NCBI RefSeq assembly: GCF_000966975.1
Contig: NZ_JZWV01000864.1
Coordinates: forward strand, 1-9,180
Direction: 5' to 3'
Source of the DNA: Streptomyces katrae
GTDB lineage: Bacteria > Actinomycetota > Actinomycetes > Streptomycetales > Streptomycetaceae
Length of the DNA: 9,180 nt
Under the pieces are notes generated by a model. The model did not search any database. It was not told where the DNA came from and worked only from the letters and a program-made list of their open reading frames with translations. Numbering within the stretch: position 1 is the first letter of the stretch; each line of letters starts with the position of its first letter. Shown piece after piece: positions 1 to 7,077 of this stretch. The translations under genes were made by a program, and so were the position numbers.

Positions 1-1466
1 GCGCAGACCACGGCGGCGGGGCGGACGGCGCCGAAGGACTGCAGGAGCAGCCCGGTCCACATCACGGTGCCGAGGAGCAGCAGGGTGGTGACGCGGACCC
101 AGGTGAGGCCGGGGGCGTGCGGCCACAGCAGGGTTCCGGCGGTGCCCAGCAGGAGCAGCACCGCCAGGTAGGCGGCGAGGCAGCCGGCCAGGGTGGTGAG
201 CATCCGCCGCCGGAACGCCCGGGGCGAGCGGGCCGCGCGCAGCCCGGCGAGGCTGCCGCTGCGGAAGCGGTGCAGCAGCCATTCGGCGGGTCCCATGCTG
301 AGGGTGAGGGCCACCGCCGAGGGGGCCGCGACGGCTTCGGCGGGGCCGCCGGTGAGCACCTCGCCCAGGGCGGCGTACAGCACGAGCAGGCCGGTGCCCA
401 GGCCGAACACCCCGTAGGGCACGGAGTCCCCGATGCGGGGCCCACGCCGGGTGTGGTCCTCCTCGGCGCCGCGCAGCATCCGCCAGCGCACGGCGCCCCC
501 CTCGCCCGGGTGGCGCTGCGTCCGGTCCCTGATCCTGCGCACCGCGGCCCGTACCCCGTCGGCGAGCGGGAGTTCCCGCAGGGCCAGGGCGCACGCGGCC
601 GTCAGGGAGACCAGCAGCAGGGCCACCCGTACGGGCACGGGCGGGTCGGTGAACAGCGCGAGCACCGATCCGGCGGCCATCGGGGCGAGGGCGGTGAGCA
701 GCAGCTGTTCGCGCCGCAGGACGAGCAGGACGGTCGCGGCGCCCACGTACAGGGCCTGTCCGGCGGCGAAGGCGTAGGAGAAGGGCGGGCCGCCCGGTAC
801 GGCGAAGGCGGCGGCGGTGCCGAGCAGGGCGCCGACGGGGGCGCCGACGAGGAGGGTGCGTCCGGCGGCGGCCCGGTCGCCGAGGCCGAGCCAGGAGTAG
901 GCGCGGTGGGAGAGGGTCTGGTCCCAGACCCAGCCGATGAGGGCGCCGGCGAGCAGGGTGAGGGTGCCGGCGGGCAGGCCGAGCCGGTCGGGCGGTCCTT
1001 CGAGGAGTGGTTCGCCGAGGAGGTAGGCCAGGCCGGGCAGGGCGAAGATCAGCCCGCGGAGCAGGCAGGCGGTGAGGGAGACCTTCCAGGGGTCGGGGAG
1101 GGCGTCGGGCTCGGGGAAGGACCGGGGGACGCGGTGGTAGAGCTCCTCGGCGAGGGTGAAGGAGTCGGGGCGGCCGTAGGTGAGGCGGATGTACTCGTCG
1201 GTCATGCCGTCGGATTCGAGGACGGCGGCGATCTCGTCGGGGTGGACGGCGGCGGCGACGAAGGCGTCGAGGCGTCCGGCGAGTTCGTCCATGGGGTCGG
1301 CGGCGGCCGGCCCCGCCCCGGCCCGGCCGGGGCGGGGAAGGACGGGCAGGGTGTCCGTGGCCCCCGCGGCGGCGACGGGGCGGGGGCGGCAGGCGGAGGC
1401 CGCGTGGCCGACGGGTACCCAGGAGCCTTCCGGCCCGGGCGGCTTGAGCCAGAGGGATCCGCTCAC
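1..1466 (-). CDS. Polytopic membrane protein of a PelF-type exopolysaccharide locus, C-terminus outside the window
   Basis: Not recognised as a named family. The reading frame is open from a GTG at 1466 to the left edge (488 complete codons, no stop). The start is chosen because it overlaps the stop of the glycosyltransferase gene as GTGA, and GGGAG (1477-1473) sits six bases upstream; a second GTG lies one codon earlier, and Met59 is an internal alternative. Residues 1-58 are rich in Pro, Gly and Ala and look disordered. Residues 59-128 look soluble and acidic. Hydrophobic segments follow at about 129-150, 165-181, 204-223, 229-250, 255-272, 279-296, 350-368, 378-398, 425-447 and 456-475, with a basic, probably cytoplasmic loop at 297-349. 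The overlap implies translational coupling and a shared pathway. A role in polymer export or synthase assembly, like that of PelG, is inference from position; I see no clear PelG motif. Confidence 0.85.
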   Translation of the reverse strand, partial: MSGSLWLKPPGPEGSWVPVGHAASACRPRPVAAAGATDTLPVLPRPGRAGAGPAAADPMDELAGRLDAFVAAAVHPDEIAAVLESDGMTDEYIRLTYGRPDSFTLAEELYHRVPRSFPEPDALPDPWKVSLTACLLRGLIFALPGLAYLLGEPLLEGPPDRLGLPAGTLTLLAGALIGWVWDQTLSHRAYSWLGLGDRAAAGRTLLVGAPVGALLGTAAAFAVPGGPPFSYAFAAGQALYVGAATVLLVLRREQLLLTALAPMAAGSVLALFTDPPVPVRVALLLVSLTAACALALRELPLADGVRAAVRRIRDRTQRHPGEGGAVRWRMLRGAEEDHTRRGPRIGDSVPYGVFGLGTGLLVLYAALGEVLTGGPAEAVAAPSAVALTLSMGPAEWLLHRFRSGSLAGLRAARSPRAFRRRMLTTLAGCLAAYLAVLLLLGTAGTLLWPHAPGLTWVRVTTLLLLGTVMWTGLLLQSFGAVRPAAVVC

Positions 1467-3004
1467 CACAGGCTCCCGTCGGCCGCGAGTTCCTTGTACC
1501 AGGGGTCGGTGAGGCGTTGGGTCCACTGGTCGCCGGGGTGGACGGGGAGGACGGGCTGGCCGGCGAGTTCCCGGTAGATGTGGCGGAAGCCGTCCACGGA
1601 CTGGTGGAGGGTGAACTTCTCGGCGACCCGCCTGCGGGCCATGCGGCCGAGTTCGGCGCGGCGTTCGTCGTCGCGGAGCAGGGCGAGGGTGGCGCGGGCC
1701 ATGGTCTCGGGTTCCCGGGGCGGGACGACGAGGCCGGTGTCGGCGACGGCTTCGCGGACGCCGCCGACGTCGGTGGAGACGGTGGTGCGGCCGCAGGACA
1801 TGGCTTCGATGATGCTGAAGGGGAAGCCTTCGCTGATGCTGGAGAGCATGACGACGCTGCCGGCGGCGTAGGCCTTGGCCACCTCGTTGATCCGGCCCTC
1901 CCAGGTGATGCCGTCGCCGACGCCGAGTTCGGCGGCGAGCTTCTCCAGGCGGAGCTTGTACTCCTCGCAGCCGGCGGGGACGGGGCCGAAGAGGCGCAGT
2001 CGCAGGGCGGGGAGTTCCTGGCGCATGAAGGCGTAGGCGCGGATGAGGGTTTCGAGGTCCTTGATGGGGTCGACGCGGCCGCACCAGCTGAGGGTGGGGA
2101 CGTCGGGTTCGGGGCCCGCTTCAGGGAAGAGGTGCGGGTCGACGCCGTTGTAGACGGTGCGGATCCGTTCGGAGGCGGCTCCTCCGCGTTCTTCCCAGCG
2201 GCGGTTGTACTGGTTGCAGGGGGTGATCAGGTCGGCCTGCCGGTAGCCCTCGGAGTTCAGCTCCCGGTAGAAGCCGAGCATCAGGGCCTTGACGGGCCAG
2301 CGCTGGGCGGCGGTGCGGTAGCCGAGGTAGCGCTCGCGCAGGTAGATGCCGTGTTCGGTGAGGAGGAAGGGGACCCCGTCGAGGTGTTTGGCGGCGAGGG
2401 CGGGGAGGGTGGCGAGGCCGCTGCTGACGGCGTGGGCGACGCTGTCGGGCGGGATCCGCACGGCGAGCGGGCGCAGGGCGTGTTCGAGCAGGTCGGTGGC
2501 GGTGAGCGCGTCGTGGATGGTGGGGTCGGCGGCGGTGGTGGCCAGGCCTGGGCGGGTCCATACGTCCATCAGCAGGCGCAGGACGGTTTCGGAGCGCAGG
2601 GCCGGGGCGAGGCGGCCGGCGCGGGCGAGGCGGGCAAGTTCGGCCAGGGCCTCGGAGAATCCGCCGGCTGCCGCTGGGAGGGGCCCCCTGCCGTGCTCGG
2701 GGGCGATCAGGGAGAGCAGGAAGGTTTCGTAGACCTCGGTGAAGCGGCGGTGGGCCTTGCCGCGGAGGGTGGTGCGGCGGGCCTTGGGGGGCGGCGGGCC
2801 CCACAGTGGGACGGCGGTGTGCCGGTAGACGTTGCGCGGCAGTTCCCAGGTGACCGGTTCGCGTCCGGAGCCGGTCAGGGCTATGACGTTGAAGTCGACC
2901 TCCGGCATGCCGCGTACCAGTTGGTCGCACCAGGTGCTGACGCCCCCGTGGACGTGCGGGTAGGTGCCTTCGGTGAGCATGGTGACATGACGCCCATGGC
3001 TCAT
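1463..3004 (-). CDS. pelF: GT4 glycosyltransferase, PelF/DUF3492 type
   Basis: Probable cytoplasmic retaining glycosyltransferase of 513 residues that adds nucleotide-sugar-derived hexosamine to an exopolysaccharide. It has no signal peptide or membrane helix. The N-terminal DUF3492 signature is visible as EGTYPHVHGGVSTW (12-25) and TEHGIYLRER (216-225). The GT4 half follows with YNGVDP (285-290), the sugar-nucleotide loop GRVDPIKD (309-316), and SEGFPFSIIEAMSCG (391-405), which contains the EX7E pair E392/E400. PelF of the Pel system uses UDP-GlcNAc/UDP-GalNAc; the donor here is inferred. The ATG at 3004 is preceded by a G-rich Shine-Dalgarno nine bases upstream; Met9 is a weaker alternative. 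The stop overlaps the downstream membrane-protein gene by four bases. The secreted deacetylase gene lies 140 bases upstream on the same strand. Family assignment is firm; exact substrate is not. Confidence 0.92.
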   Translation of the reverse strand: MSHGRHVTMLTEGTYPHVHGGVSTWCDQLVRGMPEVDFNVIALTGSGREPVTWELPRNVYRHTAVPLWGPPPPKARRTTLRGKAHRRFTEVYETFLLSLIAPEHGRGPLPAAAGGFSEALAELARLARAGRLAPALRSETVLRLLMDVWTRPGLATTAADPTIHDALTATDLLEHALRPLAVRIPPDSVAHAVSSGLATLPALAAKHLDGVPFLLTEHGIYLRERYLGYRTAAQRWPVKALMLGFYRELNSEGYRQADLITPCNQYNRRWEERGGAASERIRTVYNGVDPHLFPEAGPEPDVPTLSWCGRVDPIKDLETLIRAYAFMRQELPALRLRLFGPVPAGCEEYKLRLEKLAAELGVGDGITWEGRINEVAKAYAAGSVVMLSSISEGFPFSIIEAMSCGRTTVSTDVGGVREAVADTGLVVPPREPETMARATLALLRDDERRAELGRMARRRVAEKFTLHQSVDGFRHIYRELAGQPVLPVHPGDQWTQRLTDPWYKELAADGSLW

Positions 3005-3026
3005 GTGCTGAGTCCCCCCAGGACTG

Positions 3027-3062
3027 AAAAGGGGCCGGCGCCCGTGGTGGGCGGACGCCGGC
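3027..3062 (-). terminator. Hairpin with short T run upstream of the PelF-like gene
   Basis: On the minus strand, 3062-3052 (GCCGGCGTCCG) pairs with 3044-3034 (CGGGCGCCGGC). This gives 11 base pairs including one G-U, closing a seven-base loop. CCCC and then TTTT (3030-3027) follow. This is the layout of an intrinsic terminator or attenuator, ending only about 22 bases before the PelF-like ATG. That leaves no room for a conventional promoter in between, so glycosyltransferase transcription would depend on read-through or on a start upstream of the hairpin. The T run is short, and activity is inferred. Confidence 0.5.
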
Positions 3063-3106
3063 GCTGGGTACTGCCGGGTGGAGCGGGTGGCCGCGGGGCT
3101 CCGGGC

Positions 3107-3131
3107 GCCCGCCCCCCGGTCGGGGGCGGGC
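3107..3131 (-). terminator. GC hairpin just after the deacetylase stop codon
   Basis: A perfect 10-bp inverted repeat (GCCCGCCCCC at 3107-3116 against 3122-3131) with a five-base loop lies 13 bases past the deacetylase stop. No T run follows on the minus strand, so it could be a U-less actinobacterial terminator, an mRNA 3'-end stabiliser, or a simple GC-rich fold. With the hairpin at 3034-3062 it makes a tandem pair in the 140-base gap. Confidence 0.4.
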
Positions 3132-3144
3132 CGGAGCGGGCGGC

Positions 3145-5172
3145 TCAGAGCAGGTGGAGGGTGACCGCCGACTGGAGCAGTTCGGGGCCCGTCCAGGTGG
3201 AGCGGGTGCCGGCGTAGGCGGTGCCGAAGTCGGCGGTGCCGAGCAGGAGCTGCTTCTTGGTGCCGTTGGGGGCGGTGACCGGGGCGAGGATGCCGGAGGG
3301 CGCCTTGATGGTGACGTCCTTGCCGATGCGGTAGGCGGTGACCTGGCCGGCGTCGACGGCCTTGTTCCAGGCGGCGCGGCGCTGGAGCTCGACGCCGGTG
3401 GCCTTCATGCTCTGGTTGACGATGGGCGCGCTGGGCGCGTAGAGGGAGCGGTAGGTGTCGAGGACCTGGTTGAGCACGGGGTAGAGGGTGCGGTCCTCGG
3501 CGAGGTTGGACTGGTGCACGTAGTGCGGCTTGGGGTCGTTGGCGAGGACGTGGCGCAGGGCGGTCTTCGCCTCGGCCGGGACGATGTAGTCCAGGTAGCC
3601 GGTGGCGGTGTCGAGGGGGGCCGGGAGGCAGGTGGAGGTCGCCGGGTTGTCCTCGCAGAGTCCGCTGCCGCCGTCGGTGCGGCTGGTGTAGATCCAGTTG
3701 TACTCGTCGGCCATCTCCGCGTTGGTGCCCGTGTTGTAGTACACGTTCATCGGGTAGCGGGGGACGGTGAGGGCGGCTCCGACGGCCCGCTGGTCGGGTT
3801 CACGGGAGTTGTCGCTGCCGGCCCACTTGACGCCGTTGTCGGCGAGGGCGCCGGCCAGGTTGGGGTTGTCCTGGGGCTGCTGCGGGAGGGTCTTGAGGCC
3901 GGAGTGCTCGCCGGTGACGAGCTCGGAGCGGTCGGTGGTGAGGCCCTTGGAGGCGGCCCAGTTGTTGTTGTCGCGGATCTGCGCCGAGATGTCGGCCCGG
4001 CTCATCCAGAGGGTCTGGCCCTGGGCGTCCTTGGTGCAGGTCCAGGGGTTGACGCTGACGTCCTGGGTGCAGCCGAGGAAGAGGTGGGTGTAGGTGTGGT
4101 TCATCCAGCGGTACTTGGCCTTGTCGGCCAGCAGCTGGGTGGTGAGGGCGTCGGTGCCGCCGTTCTCGGTCTTCCACTCCTCGCCGGCGCCCGCGTTGAA
4201 GAGCAGGTCCAGCTTGAAGTCCTTGGAGGTCTGCCACTGCGCCAGGTACTGGGCGTCGGCGGCCGTCATGCGGATCGTGGACTCCTTGCCCTCGCCTCCC
4301 GCGCAGGCGTAGTCGCCGGGGGTGCAGTTGAGGGACTTGTCCCAGCGGGCGTCGGGGGCGAAGACGTCGTCGACGTGGACGGCGAAGTAGTTGCGCTCCT
4401 GGCCGAGGTGGACGCCCTGGGTGAGCCATTCGACGATGCCGCGGGCGAGCAGCCGGAACTGCTGCTGGTACTGGTTGTAGCCGAAGGTGACGACGAGTTC
4501 GCTGCGGCCGTCGTGGGCGTACTCGCCGACGAGCGAGCCGCGTCCGGAGCCGACGGGGGCGTCGACGAGGCTGGTGTAGCCGGCCATCGGCTTGGCGATG
4601 AAGCCGTAGCTCTCCGGAATCAGGGGAGAGTTGTCCTCGAAGGTCACTTGACCGCCGAGGTAGCCGAAGGGGCCTGCCTTGCCGGCTGCGGTGACGGCGG
4701 CCTGGGTGCCGTCGAGGGTGCCGGTGTAGCCGCCGTTGTCGGTGTATTCCAGGCCAACCTCGGGGTGGGCCCAGGTGTAGGCGTCGACCTGGCGGATCCC
4801 GTACGCCGTCTCGTAGGCGGTGAGCGCGGCCATCTCGGCGGAGCCGGTGCCGAAGGGGTTCTCGTTGGGCAGGACGACGCCCTGGTACTTGGCGCGCGGC
4901 CGGCCGCTGACGGTGTCGCTGAGGAAGGCGGCGTCGATCACGGGGCGGCTCGCGCTGCCCAGGTCGATCCGCGTGAAGGGCACCCCGGTGTCGCGGAGTT
5001 CCGCGGTGATGGCCCCGACCGAGCTGCCGCCGTCGTCGACGACCAGCACCTTCAGGTCGATGCGCGGGGCCACGGTCGCCGCGTGGGCGGTCGTGGCGGG
5101 TACTGCGACCGACATCAGCGCCGCTACGCCCATGGCTGCCGCGGCCCTGTTCATCCGGTTCTTCTTGACCAT
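3145..5172 (-). CDS. Secreted polysaccharide deacetylase resembling Agd3 (CE18)
   Basis: Probable extracellular metal-dependent deacetylase of 675 residues acting on an N-acetylhexosamine polymer. A Sec signal peptide is clear: KK/R near the N-terminus, a hydrophobic stretch to about 24, and AHA at 29-31 before the predicted cleavage. Residues ~35-250 form a non-catalytic N-terminal region, plausibly the counterpart of the carbohydrate-binding/beta-sandwich part of Aspergillus Agd3. The catalytic half shows HVDDVF (266-271; Asp pair 268/269, the NodB motif-1 position) and NHTYTH (358-363; the HxxxH metal pair H359/H363). TGEHSG (420-425) and YVHQSN (551-556) are candidate later active-site motifs. 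Three close cysteine pairs (283/290, 368/379, 506/515) suit a disulfide-stabilised exoprotein. The ATG at 5172 has GGGGGGAAAGG five bases upstream; Met7 is an alternative. It is the first gene of the minus-strand cluster, upstream of the PelF-like gene. Deacetylase fold is fairly sure; CE18 membership is from memory of motif layout; the substrate is inferred. Confidence 0.85.
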   Translation of the reverse strand: MVKKNRMNRAAAAMGVAALMSVAVPATTAHAATVAPRIDLKVLVVDDGGSSVGAITAELRDTGVPFTRIDLGSASRPVIDAAFLSDTVSGRPRAKYQGVVLPNENPFGTGSAEMAALTAYETAYGIRQVDAYTWAHPEVGLEYTDNGGYTGTLDGTQAAVTAAGKAGPFGYLGGQVTFEDNSPLIPESYGFIAKPMAGYTSLVDAPVGSGRGSLVGEYAHDGRSELVVTFGYNQYQQQFRLLARGIVEWLTQGVHLGQERNYFAVHVDDVFAPDARWDKSLNCTPGDYACAGGEGKESTIRMTAADAQYLAQWQTSKDFKLDLLFNAGAGEEWKTENGGTDALTTQLLADKAKYRWMNHTYTHLFLGCTQDVSVNPWTCTKDAQGQTLWMSRADISAQIRDNNNWAASKGLTTDRSELVTGEHSGLKTLPQQPQDNPNLAGALADNGVKWAGSDNSREPDQRAVGAALTVPRYPMNVYYNTGTNAEMADEYNWIYTSRTDGGSGLCEDNPATSTCLPAPLDTATGYLDYIVPAEAKTALRHVLANDPKPHYVHQSNLAEDRTLYPVLNQVLDTYRSLYAPSAPIVNQSMKATGVELQRRAAWNKAVDAGQVTAYRIGKDVTIKAPSGILAPVTAPNGTKKQLLLGTADFGTAYAGTRSTWTGPELLQSAVTLHLL

Positions 5173-5192
5173 TTCGGCCTTTCCCCCCGCAG

Positions 5193-5237
5193 GCCTCCCC
5201 CGACCCGGCCCATGGCGGAAGGCCGGGCCGGAGAGGC
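5193..5237 (-). promoter_or_regulatory. Hairpin in the 5' leader of the deacetylase gene
   Basis: On the minus strand GCCTCTCC (5237-5230) pairs with GGGGAGGC (5200-5193). Inside a small asymmetric internal loop, CCCGGCC pairs with GGCCGGG. It ends about 20 bases before the deacetylase ATG and just before the G-rich ribosome-binding site. The fold could limit ribosome access or stabilise the mRNA. The region is GC-rich, so a chance fold is possible. Confidence 0.35.
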
Positions 5238-5320
5238 TCTGTGGAAATCATGCAAAAGGACCCCGCGTCCCCTTGCGAGAGTGGCTCGATCCTCTCGGAC
5301 CTCGTCAGGTCTAGGCGGCA

Positions 5321-5391
5321 AACCTGGAGCAGAGTCCACAGATGGGTGAACCTGGAGGCCCTCCGGTCGAACAACTTGACAAACCTTGGAG
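5321..5391. repeat. Three AACCTGGAG direct repeats with a near-palindrome, possible operator
   Basis: AACCTGGAG occurs at 5321-5329 and 5349-5357, and as AACCTTGGAG at 5382-5391; the start-to-start distances are 28 and 33 bases. The first and third share a preceding CAA context. A 15-bp near-palindrome (5352-5366, centred on 5359, one mismatched pair) overlaps the second copy. The set lies between the two divergent genes and abuts the TTGACA at 5376. Binding by a regulator is inferred; no regulator gene is present in the window. Confidence 0.35.
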
Positions 5392-5454
5392 TGACGTACG
5401 GATGACGGGCTGCGCGTAGGCTCGTTTCCGGCGGCCGTCGGGCCCGAATACGAT
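5376..5454 (+). promoter_or_regulatory. Candidate promoter region for pepA
   Basis: A perfect TTGACA lies at 5376-5381, but no good -10 is found 16-18 bases after it. Further on are TAGGCT (5417-5422) and TACGAT (5449-5454), both acceptable streptomycete -10 hexamers, with only weak -35 partners (for TACGAT, TTTCCG at 5425-5430 with an 18-base spacer). Transcription probably starts in this interval, giving a pepA leader of about 70-130 bases. Which hexamers act together cannot be decided by eye. Confidence 0.35.
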
Positions 5455-5529
5455 CGCTGCGGAGCGGCCGGCGACCCCGACGCGACAGAAGCGCCCATAT
5501 AACACAAACGGAAGCGAGACTTCACCACC

Positions 5530-7059
5530 GTGACTGCTCTGACTCTCAGCACTGCCGGCGCGGCGACGCTGCGCGCCGACGCCCTCGTGGTCGGCGTGGC
5601 GAAGGGCCCGAAGGGGCTCGTCGTGGCCGCCGGCGCGGAGGCCGTGGACACGGCGTTCGACGGAAAGCTCGCCGCCATGCTCGACGCGCTCGGCGCCTCC
5701 GGCGCCGAAGGCGAGATCACGAAGCTGCCGTCCCCGGCCGGCCTCAAGGCCCCGGTCGTGCTGGCGGTCGGCCTGGGCTCCGCGCCCGAGCTGGACGAGT
5801 CCTTCGACGAGGAGGCCCTGCGCCGCGCCGCCGGTTCCGCCGCCCGCGCCCTGCACGGTTCGAAGAAGGCGGCCTTCGCCCTCCCGCTGGAGGACGCCTC
5901 CGCCGTCACCGCCGTGGCCGAGGGCGCGCTGCTGGGCGCGTACGCCTTCACCGCCTACCAGGGCGGCGACAAGAAGGCCGCCAAGAACGGTGGCCCCAAG
6001 CAGCCGCTGGCCGAGGTGGCCCTGCTCGGCGCCAAGCCGCGTGACAAGGAGCACAAGGCGGCCGCCGAGCGCGCGACCGTCGTCGCCACCGAGGTCAACG
6101 TCGCCCGCGACCTGATCAACACCCCGCCGAACGACCTCACGCCGGCCGCCTTCGCCGCCATCGCCGCGGCGACCGCCAAGGAGCTCGGTCTCAAGGCGCA
6201 GGTCCTGGACGAGAAGGCGCTGATCAAGGGCGGCTACGGCGGCATCATGGGCGTCGGCAAGGGCTCCGAGAACCCGCCGCGCCTGGTGAAGATCGCCTAC
6301 ACCCACCCGGAGGCGGAGAAGCACCTCGCCTTCGTCGGCAAGGGCATCACGTACGACTCGGGCGGCATCTCCCTGAAGCCGGCCGGTCACAACGAGACGA
6401 TGAAGTGCGACATGTCCGGCGCCGCCGCCGTGTTCTCGTCGGTCGTCGCCGCCGCCAAGCTGGGCCTGAAGGTCAACGTCACCGGCTGGCTCGCCCTGGC
6501 CGAGAACATGCCGTCCGGCTCCGCCACCAAGCCCGGTGACGTGCTGCGCATGTACAGCGGCAAGACCGTCGAGGTCCTGAACACGGACGCCGAGGGCCGC
6601 CTGGTCCTGGGCGACGCCCTCACGAAGGCCTCCGAGGAGAACCCGGACGCGATCGTCGACGTGGCCACCCTGACCGGCGCCATGGTGCTGGCCCTGGGCG
6701 ACCGCACCTTCGGCATCATGGCCAACGACGACGCCTTCCGCACCTCGATCCACGAGATCGCCGAGGAGGTCGGCGAGGCCTCCTGGCCGATGCCGCTCCC
6801 CGAGGACCTGCGCAAGACGATGGACTCCCCGACCGCCGACATGGCGAACATGGGCGTCCGGATGGGCGGCGGCCTGGTGGCCGGCCTCTTCCTCCGGGAG
6901 TTCGTCGGCGAGGGCATCACCTGGGCCCACCTCGACATCGCGGGCCCCGCCTTCCACGAGGGCGCCCCGTACGGCTACACCCCGAAGGGCGGCACCGGCT
7001 CCGCCGTCCGCACCCTGGTGCGCCTCGCCGAGCGCACCGCCACCGGCGACCTGGGCTGA
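5530..7059 (+). CDS. pepA: Leucyl aminopeptidase, peptidase family M17
   Basis: Cytosolic zinc/manganese aminopeptidase of 509 residues that removes N-terminal residues such as leucine from peptides, normally as a hexamer. The N-terminal domain (about 1-170) is variable; the C-terminal catalytic domain (about 185-505) holds every expected residue. Metal ligands are K271 and D276 (GKGITYDSGG), D294 (CDMSG), and D353 and E355 (NTDAEGRL). The catalytic pair is K283 (SLKP) and R357. These fall one residue after the E. coli PepA positions. An in-frame TAA at 5500-5502 leaves the GTG at 5530 as the only common start; its Shine-Dalgarno is poor (GCGAG, 11 bases away). The gene is divergent from the deacetylase and followed by a strong hairpin, so it is probably monocistronic. 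E. coli PepA also binds DNA; nothing here tests that. Confidence 0.97.
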   Translation: MTALTLSTAGAATLRADALVVGVAKGPKGLVVAAGAEAVDTAFDGKLAAMLDALGASGAEGEITKLPSPAGLKAPVVLAVGLGSAPELDESFDEEALRRAAGSAARALHGSKKAAFALPLEDASAVTAVAEGALLGAYAFTAYQGGDKKAAKNGGPKQPLAEVALLGAKPRDKEHKAAAERATVVATEVNVARDLINTPPNDLTPAAFAAIAAATAKELGLKAQVLDEKALIKGGYGGIMGVGKGSENPPRLVKIAYTHPEAEKHLAFVGKGITYDSGGISLKPAGHNETMKCDMSGAAAVFSSVVAAAKLGLKVNVTGWLALAENMPSGSATKPGDVLRMYSGKTVEVLNTDAEGRLVLGDALTKASEENPDAIVDVATLTGAMVLALGDRTFGIMANDDAFRTSIHEIAEEVGEASWPMPLPEDLRKTMDSPTADMANMGVRMGGGLVAGLFLREFVGEGITWAHLDIAGPAFHEGAPYGYTPKGGTGSAVRTLVRLAERTATGDLG

Positions 7060-7077
7060 CCCGCCCCGCCACCGGCC

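Larger units (their letters stand above)
5173..5529. other. Divergent intergenic region, deacetylase gene / pepA
   Basis: No convincing gene is seen in these 357 bases. The region must carry promoters for both directions. It is locally less GC-rich around 5320-5400 and 5495-5510. It holds a leader hairpin (5193-5237), repeated AACCTGGAG boxes (5321-5391), and plus-strand promoter-like hexamers (5376-5454). On the minus strand the best promoter guess is TGGACT (5338-5333) and TAGACC (5313-5308) with a 19-base spacer. This is weak and would give the deacetylase mRNA a leader of about 130 bases. Confidence 0.6.

Noticed and set aside
62..445. Minus-strand 127-codon frame near the left edge
   Set aside because: It is Pro/Cys/Ala-rich and out of frame with the membrane-protein reading frame, which is open throughout 1-1466 with regular hydrophobic helices.
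1440..1478. Both the end of the PelF-like protein and the start of the next protein contain GSLW
   Set aside because: The four-residue match comes from different frames around a short overlap; it is most simply chance.
117..5349. Three very long plus-strand open frames (117-1577, 1517-3217, 3154-5349) opposite the left-half genes
   Set aside because: They are Gly/Ala/Glu/Val-rich translations of the complementary strand with no family features. The minus-strand frames contain recognisable glycosyltransferase and deacetylase motifs; long antisense frames are expected at this GC.
5311..6957. Minus-strand open frame of 548 codons opposite pepA and crossing the divergent region
   Set aside because: Low-complexity composition, no motif, and pepA on the other strand has a full active site.
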